Of a stretch of 64,000 bases of DNA, positions 8,291 to 16,385 are shown piece after piece. The stretch spans positions 2,108,001 to 2,172,000 of the forward strand of contig NZ_CP134500.1 of NCBI RefSeq assembly GCF_031760065.1, in the 5' to 3' direction. How positions within the stretch are numbered: the first letter of the stretch is position 1; every line of letters starts with the position of its first letter. The stretch is from Streptomyces durocortorensis. Lineage in GTDB: Bacteria; Actinomycetota; Actinomycetes; Streptomycetales; Streptomycetaceae. The position numbers were made by a program, and so were the translations under genes. The notes under the pieces are model-generated. The model saw nothing but the letters and a program-made list of their open reading frames with translations, made no database searches and had not been told where the DNA came from.

Positions 8291-8553
8291 CGGGACTCCG
8301 CGGGTGAGGGCAAGAAGGGGGGGGCGGGACTGGTGGAGACGTTAGCCCAGGGGTGAACGCTCGATCACCATCAGCCGCCCACAAAGCGGTGGTTGACGGG
8401 TTGGTGGGGTTCACACAAAGGCCGCCACGCAATCACCTGCGGGCGTGACACTCGTCACTGAGGTGAGGAGGCAGGTGACCCGTTTTGCCGGGAAGGGCAT
8501 CGCGGCCTCAGACTGTAGGTTCCCCATAAATGACCCGAGAGTGACCCGCACCC

Positions 8554-10059
8554 ATGCACGAGGCTCCCCCCGCCGCCCCCGCCGTCCCTCCGGAGCCCCT
8601 GGCGCCCGCTGTCGCGTCGGAGCCCCTGGTGCCCGCCGAGCCGCTCGCCCACGGGCTGAAGCAGCGCCACCTCACGATGCTCGGGCTCGGCGGGGTGATC
8701 GGGGCCGGGCTGTTCGTGGGCTCGGGCGCCGGGATCGCGGTGGCGGGGCCCGCGATCGTCGTCTCGTATCTGATCGCGGGGGCGCTCGCGATGCTGGTGA
8801 TGCGGATGCTGGGCGAGATGTCCGCGGCGATGCCCGCATCCGGCTCCTTCTCCGTGCATGCCGAGCGGGCTCTCGGGCGGTGGGCCGGGTTCAGCGTCGG
8901 CTGGCTGTACTGGTTCCTGCTGGTGGTGGTCCTCGCCGTGGAGGCGACGGCGGCCGCGCAGATCGCCCACGGGTGGGTCCCGGCGGTCGAACCGTGGGCG
9001 TGGGTGCTGCTGTTCATGGTGGTCTTCACCGCGGCGAACCTGACGGCGGTGAAGAACTTCGGGGAGTTCGAGTTCTGGTTCGCCTCCTTGAAGGTCGGCG
9101 CGATCGTGGTCTTCCTGGTGCTCGGGCTGCTGGCGGTCTTCGGCCTGCTCCCGGACACCGCCCCGGTCGGGATGACCAACCTGACCGGGCAGGGCGGCTT
9201 TCTGCCGAACGGCTGGAGCGGGGTGGTCGCCGGGGTGCTGACCGTGGTCTTCGCCTTCGGCGGCCTGGAGGTCGTCACCATCGCCGCCGCCGAAACGAAC
9301 GATCCGGCGCGTGCGGTGGGGCGGGCGGTGCGCAGCGCGGTGGTGCGCATCCTCTTCTTCTACGTGGGTTCGATGCTGGTCATCGTGGCCGTGCTGCCGT
9401 GGACCGCGCAGCAGGCCGGGCTGAGCCCCTACGTGAAGGTGCTGGACACGATCGGGGTGCCGTCGGCCGGGCAGGTCATGAACATCGTGGTGTTCGTGGC
9501 GCTGCTCTCCGCGCTGAACGCCAACCTTTACGGCTCGTCACGGATGGTGTTCTCGCTGGCGGAGCGCGGGGAGGCACCGCGCGGTCTGCTGAAGGTGTCG
9601 GGCAGCGGGAAGGGCGGCGGTGTGCCCCGGCGGGCGGTGCTGGCTTCGGTGGCCTTCGGCTTCGTCTCCGTACTGCTGAATCTGCTGTGGCCGGACACGG
9701 TGTTCCTGTACATGCTCAACTCGGTCGGCGCGGTGCTGCTGTTCGTGTGGGCGCTGATCGCCCTTTCGCAGCTGCGGCTGCGGGAGCGGCTGGAGCGGGA
9801 GGCCCCGGGGGCGCTGACCCTGCGGATGTGGTGCTTCCCGTATCTGTCCTGGCTGACGCTGGCCGGTCTGCTCGGGGTCCTGCTGCTGATGCTGACCGAC
9901 GATGCGGCGCGCCCGCAGGTGCTGTGGTCGGCGGGGGCGACGGCGCTGGTGCTGATGGTGGCGGTGGGGCGTCAGCGACGGGAGCGGCGGGTGCGCAAGG
10001 GCTCGGCCGATGCTGAGGCTGGTGCCGGAGCTGAAGGCGATACTGAAGCTGACGTGTGA
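8554..10059 (+). CDS. APC-family amino acid permease (copy 1)
   Basis: This 501-residue permease is related to GABA/aromatic/proline-type amino acid transporters. A Pro/Ala-rich cytoplasmic N-terminus precedes GLKQRHLTMLGLGGVIGAGLFVGSG, the substrate-binding first helix of the family. About twelve helices follow, including SGSFSVHAERALGRWAGF and VVFAFGGLEVVTIAAAET. A polar Glu-rich tail ends the protein. The start is ATG 8554. The gene lies 135 bases before a close paralogue in the same orientation. Substrate cannot be fixed by sequence. Confidence 0.9.
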   Translation: MHEAPPAAPAVPPEPLAPAVASEPLVPAEPLAHGLKQRHLTMLGLGGVIGAGLFVGSGAGIAVAGPAIVVSYLIAGALAMLVMRMLGEMSAAMPASGSFSVHAERALGRWAGFSVGWLYWFLLVVVLAVEATAAAQIAHGWVPAVEPWAWVLLFMVVFTAANLTAVKNFGEFEFWFASLKVGAIVVFLVLGLLAVFGLLPDTAPVGMTNLTGQGGFLPNGWSGVVAGVLTVVFAFGGLEVVTIAAAETNDPARAVGRAVRSAVVRILFFYVGSMLVIVAVLPWTAQQAGLSPYVKVLDTIGVPSAGQVMNIVVFVALLSALNANLYGSSRMVFSLAERGEAPRGLLKVSGSGKGGGVPRRAVLASVAFGFVSVLLNLLWPDTVFLYMLNSVGAVLLFVWALIALSQLRLRERLEREAPGALTLRMWCFPYLSWLTLAGLLGVLLLMLTDDAARPQVLWSAGATALVLMVAVGRQRRERRVRKGSADAEAGAGAEGDTEADV

Positions 10060-10194
10060 GTACCGATCGGTAGGCGAGTGTGCACCTTGTGTGAACCTCG
10101 TGACCGTATAGCGGACACTCGTTCCCTGTGAGCGGTACGGATGCTCAGACTGTGGGCTCGTCCCCTTGTCTCGGCTACCGAACAGAGCTCGTCC

Positions 10195-11670
10195 ATGTCC
10201 CGGACCTCCGCCTCTCCCCCCACCGCTGACTCCGCAGCCCCCGCCACGGCGACGGCGACGGCAGACTCCGCGCTCACCCACGGTCTCAAGCAGCGGCACC
10301 TCTCGATGATCGCCCTCGGAGGGGTGATCGGCGCCGGTCTCTTCGTCGGCTCGGGCGCCGGAATCGCCGCCGCCGGGCCCTCGATCATCATCGCGTACGC
10401 CATCTCCGGCCTGCTCGTCATGATGGTGATGCGCATGCTCGGCGAGATGTCCGCCGCGAACCCGGCCTCCGGCTCCTTCTCGGTGCACGCCGAACGGGCG
10501 ATCGGCCCCTGGGCCGGATTCACCGCCGGGTGGTCCTTCTGGTTCCTGCTCTGCGTCGCCGTCGGCCTGGAGGGCATCGGCGCGGCGCAGATCGTCAGCG
10601 GCTGGCTGCCGGGGACGCCGGAATGGGCGTGGGTCGCCCTGTTCATGGTGATCTTCCTCGGGACGAACCTGGCCGCGGTGAAGAACTTCGGCGAGTTCGA
10701 GTTCTGGTTCGCCGCGCTCAAGGTCATCGCGATCACGCTGTTCCTGGTGCTCGGCCTGCTGGCGATCCTCGGCGTACTGCCCGACACGGACGCGCCCGGC
10801 CTGTCGAACCTCACGGGTGACGGCGGCTTCCTGCCCAAGGGCATGGACGGCTTCATCATCGGACTCCTCGCCTCCGTCTTCGCGTACGGCGGTCTGGAGA
10901 CCGTCACCATCGCCGCCGCCGAGTCGGAGAACCCGGTGCAGGGCGTCGCGAAGGCGGTCCGTACGGCGATGTGGCGCATCGCGGTCTTCTACATCGGCTC
11001 CATGGCGGTCATCGTCACGCTGGTGCCCTGGGACGACCCGAAGGTCGCGAAGGTCGGCCCGTTCTACGCGATGCTCGACCACCTCGGCGTCGGCAGTGCC
11101 GCGCAGATCATGAACGTGGTCATCCTCATCGCCCTGCTCTCCGCGATGAACGCCAACATCTACGGCGCTTCGCGCATGGCCCGGTCGCTGGTCGTCCGGG
11201 GCCAGGGTCCGACCGTGCTCGGGAAGATCTCGAACGGGGTGCCGCGCAACGCGGTGCTGTTCTCCTCGGTCTTCGGGTTCCTGTGCGTGCTGCTCAGCTA
11301 CTGGCGGCCGGACGACGTCTTCCCCTGGCTGCTGAACATGATCGGCGCGGTGATCCTGGTGGTGTGGATCTTCATCGCCGTCTCCCAGCTGATCCTGCGC
11401 AGCCGGACCGAGCGGGAGGCCCCGGAGAAGCTGGTCGTCCGGATGTGGTTCTTCCCCATCGGCACGATCGTGGCCCTGGTGGCCATGGTGGGCATCTTCC
11501 TGCTGATGCTGCGCCAGCCGGACACCCGCGACCAGCTGCTCGCCACGGGGGCACTGACCGTGGGGCTGATCGGCATCGGGCTGGTACGTCAGCGGCGACG
11601 GGGCAGCGACGGCGACAGGGACAGCGACAGCGGGGACGAGGTCGCCGAGGTCCCCGCCCAGCGGCGGTAG
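10195..11670 (+). CDS. APC-family amino acid permease (copy 2)
   Basis: This 491-residue permease is highly similar to its upstream neighbour throughout the membrane core (GLKQRHLSMIALGGVIGAG, SGSFSVHAERAIGPWAGF, AVKNFGEFEFWFAALK). It clearly arose by tandem duplication. It differs in the N-terminal linker, in the WDDPKVAKVGPFYAML loop and in the charged C-terminus. ATG 10195 was chosen; the frame is open to an earlier ATG at 10141. The leader shares CTCAGACTGT with the leader of copy 1, so the duplication may have included regulatory sequence. The two copies probably cover related amino acids under different regulation. Confidence 0.88.
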   Translation: MSRTSASPPTADSAAPATATATADSALTHGLKQRHLSMIALGGVIGAGLFVGSGAGIAAAGPSIIIAYAISGLLVMMVMRMLGEMSAANPASGSFSVHAERAIGPWAGFTAGWSFWFLLCVAVGLEGIGAAQIVSGWLPGTPEWAWVALFMVIFLGTNLAAVKNFGEFEFWFAALKVIAITLFLVLGLLAILGVLPDTDAPGLSNLTGDGGFLPKGMDGFIIGLLASVFAYGGLETVTIAAAESENPVQGVAKAVRTAMWRIAVFYIGSMAVIVTLVPWDDPKVAKVGPFYAMLDHLGVGSAAQIMNVVILIALLSAMNANIYGASRMARSLVVRGQGPTVLGKISNGVPRNAVLFSSVFGFLCVLLSYWRPDDVFPWLLNMIGAVILVVWIFIAVSQLILRSRTEREAPEKLVVRMWFFPIGTIVALVAMVGIFLLMLRQPDTRDQLLATGALTVGLIGIGLVRQRRRGSDGDRDSDSGDEVAEVPAQRR

Positions 11671-11899
11671 GACTCCGCCGCGCACTACCGCGGTGACGCC
11701 GGGCTCCGGCCTCCGGCTCGTACACGTACGTACGGGGAGAGGTCGGAACCCGGCGTTCCGCGTTCCGGGAAGGGGCGGCTCCCCCAGGCGGGGCGGCGCG
11801 GGGCCGTGGGTGAGCGGACATGAACGGGCCAGACGCCGTACGCCGGGCTGTCACCCGTCCTCGCTTCGGTGGTGCTCTGCCGCCATCCGAGGAGCTGCC

Positions 11900-12997
11900 A
11901 TGTCCCTTGCACCGAGGCGCCGTTCGATCCTCCTGGCCACCGCTTCCGCCGCCGTCACCGCGGCTGCCACCGCCCCGACCGCCGCGTCCGCCCCGGCGGG
12001 CCCGCGCCCGCCCCGTCCCTCCGGCCCGCTCGTCATCGGGCACCGCGGGGCGGCGGGCTGGCGGCCCGAGCACACCGCCGAGTCGTACATCCACGCCGTA
12101 CGGACCGGGGCCGACTGGATCGAGCCGGACCTCGTCCCCACGAAGGACCACGTCCTGGTCGTACGGCACGAGAACGAGATCGGGGGCACGACGGACGTCG
12201 CGGCGCGGCCGGAGTTCGCGGGCCGCCGCACCACGAAGACGGTCGACGGCAAGGCGGTGACCGGCTGGTTCACCGAGGACTTCACCCTGCGCGAGCTGCG
12301 GACGCTGCGCACGGTGGAGCGGCTACCGCTCATCCGCAACCGCAACACCGTCTTCGACGGGCGGGGCCGGGTCCTGACGTTCCAGGAGGTCGTGGATCTC
12401 GCCCGGCGGCTGTCGCGGGAGTCGGGCCGGCGGATCGCGGTGTTCCCCGAGACCAAGCACCCGACGTACTTCCGCTCGATCGGACTGCCGCTGGAGGAGG
12501 AGCTGAGCCGGGTGATCCGCCGCAACCGGCTGACCGCCCGGGACTGCGTCGTCCAGTCCTTCGAGCCGTCCAGCCTGCGCCGGGTGGCCGCCGCGCGCCT
12601 CGGGCTGCCGCTCTGGCAGGCGCTGGGCACGAGCGGTGGTCCGTACGGCCACGCGGTCACGTACCGGGACATGATGAGCCCGGCCGGGCTGCGCGAGATC
12701 GCCTCGTACGCGCAGTGGATCGGCCCGGACAAGTCGTCGCTCGTCCCGCCGAACACCCTGTTGACGGACGCGCACGCGGCGGGCCTGAAGGTCGGGGCGT
12801 ACACCTTCCGCACGGAGAACCGGTACCTCCCGGCCGCGTACCGCCGGGGCGGTGCCCCGAACGACTTCGGCGACGCGTTCGCCGAGTACGCCTTCCACTA
12901 CGGACAGGGAGTGGACGCGGTCGTCACGGACTTCCCGGACCTCGCGGTGCGGGCCAGGGAGGACCTGCGGCCCCGGCGGGAGGACCGCCGGTCCTGA
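11900..12997 (+). CDS. secreted glycerophosphodiester phosphodiesterase
   Basis: This 365-residue exported enzyme hydrolyses glycerophosphodiesters to an alcohol and glycerol 3-phosphate. The N-terminus MSLAPRRRSILLATASA looks like a twin-arginine signal followed by an Ala-rich cleavage region. The GDPD barrel opens with VIGHRGAAGWRPEHT, giving the catalytic His-Arg and the following Glu and His. WIEPDLVPTKDHVLVVRHE supplies the metal-binding Glu-x-Asp and second His, and GVDAVVTDFPD closes the barrel. A GAGGAG ribosome site lies 6 bases before ATG 11900. It is monocistronic. Phosphate or phospholipid scavenging is the probable role. Confidence 0.92.
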   Translation: MSLAPRRRSILLATASAAVTAAATAPTAASAPAGPRPPRPSGPLVIGHRGAAGWRPEHTAESYIHAVRTGADWIEPDLVPTKDHVLVVRHENEIGGTTDVAARPEFAGRRTTKTVDGKAVTGWFTEDFTLRELRTLRTVERLPLIRNRNTVFDGRGRVLTFQEVVDLARRLSRESGRRIAVFPETKHPTYFRSIGLPLEEELSRVIRRNRLTARDCVVQSFEPSSLRRVAAARLGLPLWQALGTSGGPYGHAVTYRDMMSPAGLREIASYAQWIGPDKSSLVPPNTLLTDAHAAGLKVGAYTFRTENRYLPAAYRRGGAPNDFGDAFAEYAFHYGQGVDAVVTDFPDLAVRAREDLRPRREDRRS

Positions 12998-13608
12998 CGT
13001 TGCCGGGCCGGCGCGTGATGCGCGAAGCCTTCGGAGGCTCGCCTCACGTCGCGCGTCGGTCCGATACGAGGAACTGAGCCCTCGCCGGATCGCGACTGGG
13101 ACCGATTCTTTATGAAGATCATTACAACCATCCCAGCGCGTGAGGCACATCACGACAGGCGCCCGGAGGTTGCCCGGTTTCCGCCCGTTTTCTGAATTGG
13201 ACGCCCCGCCAGGCCTCAGCTTCGATAAGGGACTTGAACCGCAGGGGAGGCGACGGAGTCTCCCCCGCCGCCGCCTGTCAAGGGTCGATTGTCCAGGACT
13301 GCGATGAAGCCACGGGGGCCCATGGGCGCGCACGTCCGGACACCGCGATCATCAGCGCTGCCCTGACAGGGGCCGTAGGAGCGAGTGCCGCTGCCTCTGC
13401 GCCACGGAAGGCCTCCCGAGCCTGGAGCTCGACCCGGTGCACCGCGGGCGGACCGAGGACTACGACAGTTCATCGACGCCCGGGAGCACGCCCTGGTCGA
13501 GATCCGAACCACCAAGTAGCCCTCTCGGCGCGGCCTCCACCAGGGTCTCGCCATTCGGCCTGCGGGTTCCACGGGGCGACCGGAGTACTAGGCCGAAGGA
13601 CTGATCAC
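12998..13608. other. long intergenic region with possible gene remnant
   Basis: About 600 bases without an intact gene separate the phosphodiesterase from sodF control elements. Two short coding-like pieces appear in different frames. One around 13340-13385 reads DTAIISAALTGAV. One around 13469-13520 reads FIDAREHALVEIRTTK and then a stop. Just before it, a third frame reads LELDPVHRGRTEDYD. This pattern fits a frameshifted, decayed gene, but no family is certain. An AT-richer stretch near 13100-13140 may hold a promoter. Confidence 0.35.
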
Positions 13609-13695
13609 GTTCGAACCCTCCTGCTGTTAGCCTGCTTCTGCACATAGATTGCAATAACAACTGGACGGCATTCCCAGCAGTCGGAGGGTTCGAAC
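13609..13695. repeat. 13-bp inverted repeat enclosing the sodF promoter
   Basis: GTTCGAACCCTCC (13609-13621) is the exact reverse complement of 13683-13695, which contains the sodF ribosome site GGAGGG and ends one base before the ATG. With a 3-base bulge the pairing extends by a further five bases (TGCTG). The nickel-regulator site lies between the arms. Confidence 0.8.
13638..13654 (+). promoter_or_regulatory. putative Nur (nickel regulator) box of sodF
   Basis: CTGCAC-ATAGA-TTGCAA fits the TTGCAA-N5-TTGCAA form known for Nur sites in Streptomyces. The right half is perfect and the left half matches at four of six positions. Nur with nickel represses sodF so that the nickel enzyme SodN is used instead. 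The site lies 43 bases before the start codon. Confidence 0.75.
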
Positions 13696-13696
13696 C

Positions 13697-14338
13697 ATGG
13701 CCACGTACACGCTCCCGGAACTCCCGTACGACTACGCGGCGCTCGAACCGGTCATCAACCCGCAGATCATCGAGCTCCACCACGACAAGCACCACGCCGC
13801 ATACGTCAAGGGCGCGAACGACACCCTGGAGCAGCTGGAAGAGGCCCGCGACAAGGAGGCCTGGGGCGCGATCAACGGCCTCCAGAAGAACCTCGCGTTC
13901 CACCTCTCCGGCCACATCCTGCACTCGATCTACTGGCACAACATGACCGGCGACGGCGGCGGCGAGCCCCTCGCGGCGGACGGCGTGGGCGACCTCGCCG
14001 ACGCGATCACCGAGTCCTTCGGCTCTTTCGCGGGCTTCAAGGCCCAGCTGACGAAGGCCTCGGCCACCACGCAGGGCTCCGGCTGGGGCGTGCTCGCGTA
14101 CGAGCCCCTCAGCGGCAAGCTCATCGTCGAGCAGGTCTACGACCACCAGGGCAACGTCGGCCAGGGTTCGGTCCCGATCCTCGTCTTCGACGCCTGGGAG
14201 CACGCCTTCTACCTTCAGTACAAGAACCAGAAGGTGGACTTCATCGAGGCGATGTGGCAGGTCGTCAACTGGCAGGACGTGGCGAAGCGTTACGCCGCCG
14301 CCAAGGAGCGCGCGGACGTACTGCTGCTCGCCCCCTGA
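13697..14338 (+). CDS. sodF: superoxide dismutase (Fe/Mn type)
   Basis: This 213-residue cytosolic enzyme dismutates superoxide to oxygen and hydrogen peroxide. The four metal ligands are visible: His28 in ELHHDKHH, His76 in HILHSIYW, Asp165 and His169 in [12 protein letters not shown]. Length and QGSGWGVL are typical. ATG 13697 follows GGAGGG by 8 bases. In Streptomyces the iron enzyme is made only when nickel is short. The Nur box upstream, and the repeat complementary to its ribosome site, point to the same control here. No sodN lies in the window. A strong terminator follows, so the gene is monocistronic. Confidence 0.97.
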   Translation: MATYTLPELPYDYAALEPVINPQIIELHHDKHHAAYVKGANDTLEQLEEARDKEAWGAINGLQKNLAFHLSGHILHSIYWHNMTGDGGGEPLAADGVGDLADAITESFGSFAGFKAQLTKASATTQGSGWGVLAYEPLSGKLIVEQVYDHQGNVGQGSVPILVFDAWEHAFYLQYKNQKVDFIEAMWQVVNWQDVAKRYAAAKERADVLLLAP

Positions 14339-14423
14339 TTCCGGCCCCCGCCTCCGCCCCGGCGGACAGCGCGTCCTGCCTCGTGATCGTCTTCTCAACC
14401 TTCACTTCGGCAGGCGGATGAAC

Positions 14424-14462
14424 GGAAAGCCCTCGCGAGGACGTGACTCACGAGGGCTTTCC
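14424..14462 (+). terminator. sodF terminator
   Basis: GGAAAGCCCTCG (14424-14435) pairs perfectly with CGAGGGCTTTCC (14451-14462). The 12-bp stem has a 15-base loop and starts 85 bases after the sodF stop. Confidence 0.85.
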
Positions 14463-14499
14463 CATGCCCGAGAACCAGCCCCACCTGCATTGTTAGCCA

Positions 14500-14517
14500 T
14501 TTAGCTCATATGCTAAA
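14500..14517 (+). promoter_or_regulatory. putative ArsR-family operator
   Basis: TTTAGC-TCATAT-GCTAAA is a perfect 6+6 palindrome ending 8 bases before the ArsR start codon. A further TTAGC lies at 14493. An AT-rich dyad at this position is the usual self-repression site of ArsR-type regulators. Confidence 0.65.
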
Positions 14518-14525
14518 CATGACGC

Positions 14526-14870
14526 ATGGAACCACCCGCCGACCCGGCCGACGACGAGGCGAGCGCCTTCCGCGCCCTCGCCGACCCCACCCGCCGCCAG
14601 ATCCTGGAGGACCTGCGCGACGGCGAGCTGGCCGCCGGGGAGATCGCGAGCCGGTTCTCGATCAGCGCTCCGTCCATCTCCCGCCATCTGGGCGTGCTCA
14701 AGGGCGCCGGGCTCGTCACCGAGCGCCGCGACGCCAACCGCATCCTCTACTCGCTCGCCGAGGAGCGTCTCGCCATGTGCGTGGGGCGGTTCCTGAGCGC
14801 CGTGTGCCCCGAACAGATCGTGCTCCGCCACACGAAGTGGCGCTCCTCCCCGGAAGGCGATGCCTCATGA
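14526..14870 (+). CDS. ArsR-family winged-helix repressor
   Basis: This 114-residue DNA-binding regulator has the typical fold: FRALADPTRRQILEDLRDGELAAGEIASRF, then the recognition helix SAPSISRHLGVLKGAGLV and a short beta-hairpin wing RDANRILYSL. No ELCVCDL-type cysteine metal site is present. It is therefore of the non-metal SdpR/YczG-like kind, which often controls a neighbouring START or DUF2071 protein. Its stop overlaps the start of the next gene as ATGA, giving translational coupling. Autoregulation through the upstream palindrome is likely. Confidence 0.9.
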   Translation: MEPPADPADDEASAFRALADPTRRQILEDLRDGELAAGEIASRFSISAPSISRHLGVLKGAGLVTERRDANRILYSLAEERLAMCVGRFLSAVCPEQIVLRHTKWRSSPEGDAS

Positions 14871-15610
14871 TCCGGTCGCCTCTCCTCAGCGTCATCGAGC
14901 GCCGCCTCCTGGTGAACTACCGGGTCGACCCGCATATCGCCGCCGCGCTGCTGCCCGCGCCACTGCGCCCCCAACTGGTGCGCGGCCAGGCGGTCGCGGG
15001 GATCTGCCTGCTGCGGATCGGCGGCGTCCGCCCCGGCTGGGCCCCGGCCGTGACCGGGCTGAGCAGCGAGAACGCGGCGCACCGGATCGCCGTCGAGTGG
15101 GACGGCCCCGACGGTGTCGAGCGCGGCGTCTACATCCCGCGCCGCGACACCGCCTCCCGCCTCAACGCCTTCGCGGGCGGCCGGATCTACCCGGGCGAGC
15201 ACGGGCGCGCGGACTTCACGGTGCGCGAGGAGGCCGACGCGGTGCGGGTGGCGTTCGCGACCCGGGACGGCGCGGTGGAGGTCGACGCGACGGTGGAGAG
15301 CGCCGAGGAACTGCACGGCAGCGAGCTGTTCACGGACCTGGCGGAGGCCTCGGAGTTCTTCCGCCTCGGCAGCCGGGGCCTCTCCCCCAGCGCCGCGGGC
15401 GACCACCTGGACGTCCTCGAACTGTCCACGGACGCCTGGAAGGTGACGGCGGGCCGCCCCCGTACCGTACGCTCCACGTTCTTCGAGGACCTGGACCGCT
15501 TTCCGCCGGGCAGCGCGGTGCTGGACAGTGCGCTGGTGATGCGGGGCGTGGCGGCGGAGTGGTCGCAGGGGGAACCGTTCCGGGTGGGGTGCGGGGGACG
15601 GCCCGGGTGA
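14867..15610 (+). CDS. DUF2071-like protein (acetoacetate decarboxylase fold)
   Basis: This 247-residue protein looks like the DUF2071/YqjF group, which shares the acetoacetate decarboxylase beta-barrel. Visible features are RRLLVNYRVDPHIAAALLPAPLRP near the N-terminus, GICLLRIGGVRPG, ENAAHRIAVEW and GVYIPRRDTASRLNAFAGGRIYPG. No catalytic lysine motif of true decarboxylases can be pointed to, so enzymatic activity is not claimed. ATG 14867 overlaps the stop of the ArsR gene by four bases. It is presumably the gene the repressor controls. Confidence 0.75.
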   Translation: MIRSPLLSVIERRLLVNYRVDPHIAAALLPAPLRPQLVRGQAVAGICLLRIGGVRPGWAPAVTGLSSENAAHRIAVEWDGPDGVERGVYIPRRDTASRLNAFAGGRIYPGEHGRADFTVREEADAVRVAFATRDGAVEVDATVESAEELHGSELFTDLAEASEFFRLGSRGLSPSAAGDHLDVLELSTDAWKVTAGRPRTVRSTFFEDLDRFPPGSAVLDSALVMRGVAAEWSQGEPFRVGCGGRPG

Positions 15611-15653
15611 CACGATGGTCTTCGCCCCCGTCCACGAGCCCGGAAGCCTGTCC

Positions 15654-16322
15654 ATGAGCCTCGGTCCCACCCCCGTCCCGGCCGACCCCACCGTGCTGCA
15701 CCCGATGCCCGGCCAGCCGCGCGTGGTGCAGCTGAAGCCGCTTGTCACCTCGCCGCTGGTGGAGGTCGGTGACTACTCGTACTACGACGACCCCGAGCAC
15801 GCCACGGAGTTCGAGAGCCGGAACGTGCTCTACCACTACGGGCCGGAGCGCCTGGTGATCGGGAAGTTCTGCGCCCTGGGAACGGGCGTGCGGTTCATCA
15901 TGAACGGCGCCAACCACCGTATGGACGGCCCGTCCACCTTCCCGTTCCCCACCCTCGGCGGCTCCTGGGCCGACCACTTCGACCTGCTGACGGGCCTGCC
16001 CAACCGGGGCGACACGGTCATCGGCAACGACGTCTGGATCGGCTACGAGGCGGTCGTCATGCCGGGCGTCCGCATCGGACACGGCGCGATCATCAGCTCC
16101 CGCTCGGTGGTCGTCTCGGACGTCCCGGACTACGGCGTCGTCGGCGGCAACCCCGCGCGGCTGATCCGTACCCGGTACGAGGAGGCGGACATCGCGCGGC
16201 TGTTGGCAGTGGCCTGGTGGGACTGGCCCGCCGATCACCTCACACGCCACATCCGTACGGTGATGTCCGGGACGGTCGACGAGCTGGAGGCGGCGGCTCC
16301 GGGGCGAGGTGAAGGCCCATGA
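15654..16322 (+). CDS. CatB/Vat-like hexapeptide acetyltransferase
   Basis: This 222-residue left-handed beta-helix acetyltransferase belongs to the xenobiotic (XAT) group, which includes chloramphenicol and streptogramin acetyltransferases. Diagnostic motifs are VGDYSYYDDPE, NVLYHYGPERLVIGKFCALGTGVRFIMNGANHRMDG with the catalytic-type His, and IGNDVWIGYEAVVMPGVRIGHGAIISSRSVVVSDVPDYGVVGGNPAR. ATG 15654 has GGAAG 10 bases upstream; an in-frame ATG at 15615 is also possible. The substrate may be an antibiotic or a sugar. Family membership alone does not show resistance. It follows the DUF2071 gene by 43 bases. Confidence 0.88.
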   Translation: MSLGPTPVPADPTVLHPMPGQPRVVQLKPLVTSPLVEVGDYSYYDDPEHATEFESRNVLYHYGPERLVIGKFCALGTGVRFIMNGANHRMDGPSTFPFPTLGGSWADHFDLLTGLPNRGDTVIGNDVWIGYEAVVMPGVRIGHGAIISSRSVVVSDVPDYGVVGGNPARLIRTRYEEADIARLLAVAWWDWPADHLTRHIRTVMSGTVDELEAAAPGRGEGP

Positions 16323-16341
16323 CGCGGCCCTTGCCCTCGCC

Positions 16342-16385
16342 GCCGGTCAGGCCGTGGCGGCTGGTTGCCGGTCAGGCCGTGGCGG
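16342..16385. repeat. two copies of a 19-base unit, 25 bases apart
   Basis: GCCGGTCAGGCCGTGGCGG occurs at 16342-16360 and 16367-16385. The second copy contains the stop codon of the DUF4157 gene, so one copy probably arose by a short tandem duplication that set or moved the gene's end. Confidence 0.6.

Noticed and set aside
8343..8372. Biotin repressor operator upstream of bioY.
   Set aside because: Only scattered half-sites (GTTA, TGAAC) are present without a clear palindrome, so it was mentioned in the gene entry but not called as a feature.
13609..13621. GTTCGAACC motif taken as the T-arm of a degenerate tRNA or an attachment site.
   Set aside because: No acceptor, D or anticodon arm can be formed around it. 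Its exact complementarity to the sodF ribosome site explains it better.
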